This document shows, piece by piece, positions 61,665 through 64,000 of a stretch of 64,000 nucleotides of DNA (its first letter is position 1; each line of letters begins with the position of its first letter). The stretch is from Methylobacter sp. (GTDB taxonomy: Bacteria; Pseudomonadota; Gammaproteobacteria; Methylococcales; Methylomonadaceae). The stretch covers positions 1-64,000 of the forward strand of contig JAUXXQ010000233.1 in NCBI GenBank assembly GCA_030684815.1. The letters are read 5' to 3'. The position numbers were made by a program, and so were the translations under genes. Under the pieces are notes generated by a model. The model did no database searches. It had not been told where the DNA came from and worked only from the letters and a program-made list of their open reading frames with translations.

Positions 61665-61684
61665 CCATTCTCTACAGGTTAAAC

Positions 61685-63169
<1,485 letters not shown>

Positions 63170-64000
63170 TCAGTAAAAATAACCGCGCATTATACGGCGA
63201 GTTGGCCTGTTTTTTGTAGCATTAAAATGCTAGCTTGGAACATAAGCCGTTGGCCGCTTGGAAACAGGCAGCTATTGAGGCAATGAAATTGCCCTCAATT
63301 CCTGCCTTGCGTGGGCTTAACTTAATCGCGCTAGGCGCTGGCATAAGTACGTTTTCGAACAAAGTCCGCCTGGAGTGTGCCGGATTTCGGACAGTGCGGC
63401 AAGTATCAGCCAAGCCTTACTTTTTTTTAGCTAATCTAACACGCTGGCAATATGCCAAACCGCTGAACTGCCTTTGTGAATAGGTAACTTCACATTAATG
63501 GGAGGATAAAGAGATTATCACCCCGAAGACCACAGAGGGCACGAAGAATGAAACTTCTTGATCTCTCCGGCAGATAAAATAAGTTTCAGTATCAAAACGT
63601 GAAAAATGGGGGGGTGCTTACCTACTGTATTTCACATAGGGCCGGTTTTCAGCAAAGCTTGCAAAATTTTAAAATTCCCCGTTCAATATACTCTCATGAA
63701 CAGCCAACTGCCCCGCCATGAAAAAAAGACAAGCCCTGCTTAAAATGAAGAGGGGGTTGTCGGCGGCAGGCTCTGGGTGGCTAAAGGTACACAACGCTTT
63801 ACCTCTTTCGGGGTTATATGTCCGCCACCCAAAAGAATGCCGTCAATGTTTCCGACGCCATAAAAATACCTTTTCCGGCAACATTTTTATTCCCCAGCGC
63901 TAACATGGGCTGTCGCTAAGTTAGGCCGAACAGTTACAATCTTTTAACTTCTCCCCATTTCATTTGATTTAGTGATCCATCATATTACGCGGGCAATGCG

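Noticed and set aside
63222-64000. Several short ORFs at the right end
   Set aside because: No recognisable product, poor start contexts and scattered repeat-like sequence; not supportable as genes.

Overview
Gammaproteobacterial chromosome segment, probably a methanotroph-type Methylococcales (inferred from gene content and intergenic repeat style; not tested). The backbone is housekeeping: UPF0182, zur, gap, pyk, SPFH/NfeD, parA/parB, rsmG/mnmG, gatCAB, mreBCD-mrdA-rodA-mltB-rlpA-dac-dat-ybeD-lipB-lipA, mtnA/mtaD, glgP, ecotin, tadA, guaA/guaB. Between these lie accessory regions. One (31.9-38.7 kb) holds a dual-NTPase + HEPN-like pair, several toxin-antitoxin modules or relics, and tRNA-Arg(CCU). 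Another (47.7-55.1 kb) holds a co-oriented cluster that is the best candidate for an undescribed system: a zinc-knuckle protein with eight CxxCxGxG motifs, a TPR-histidine-kinase-like protein, and a receiver-like protein carrying an HEPN-type RNxxxH motif, flanked by decaying TA modules. Other notable observations: a miniature ParB paralogue between parA and parB that lacks the CTPase/DNA-binding core; a 51-bp cassette inside a palindrome with empty, filled, tandem and inverted states; a likely AUA start for mreC; an ecotin with Arg at P1; and several palindromic repeat families. All calls come from reading the sequence and ORF translations; no database search was run.
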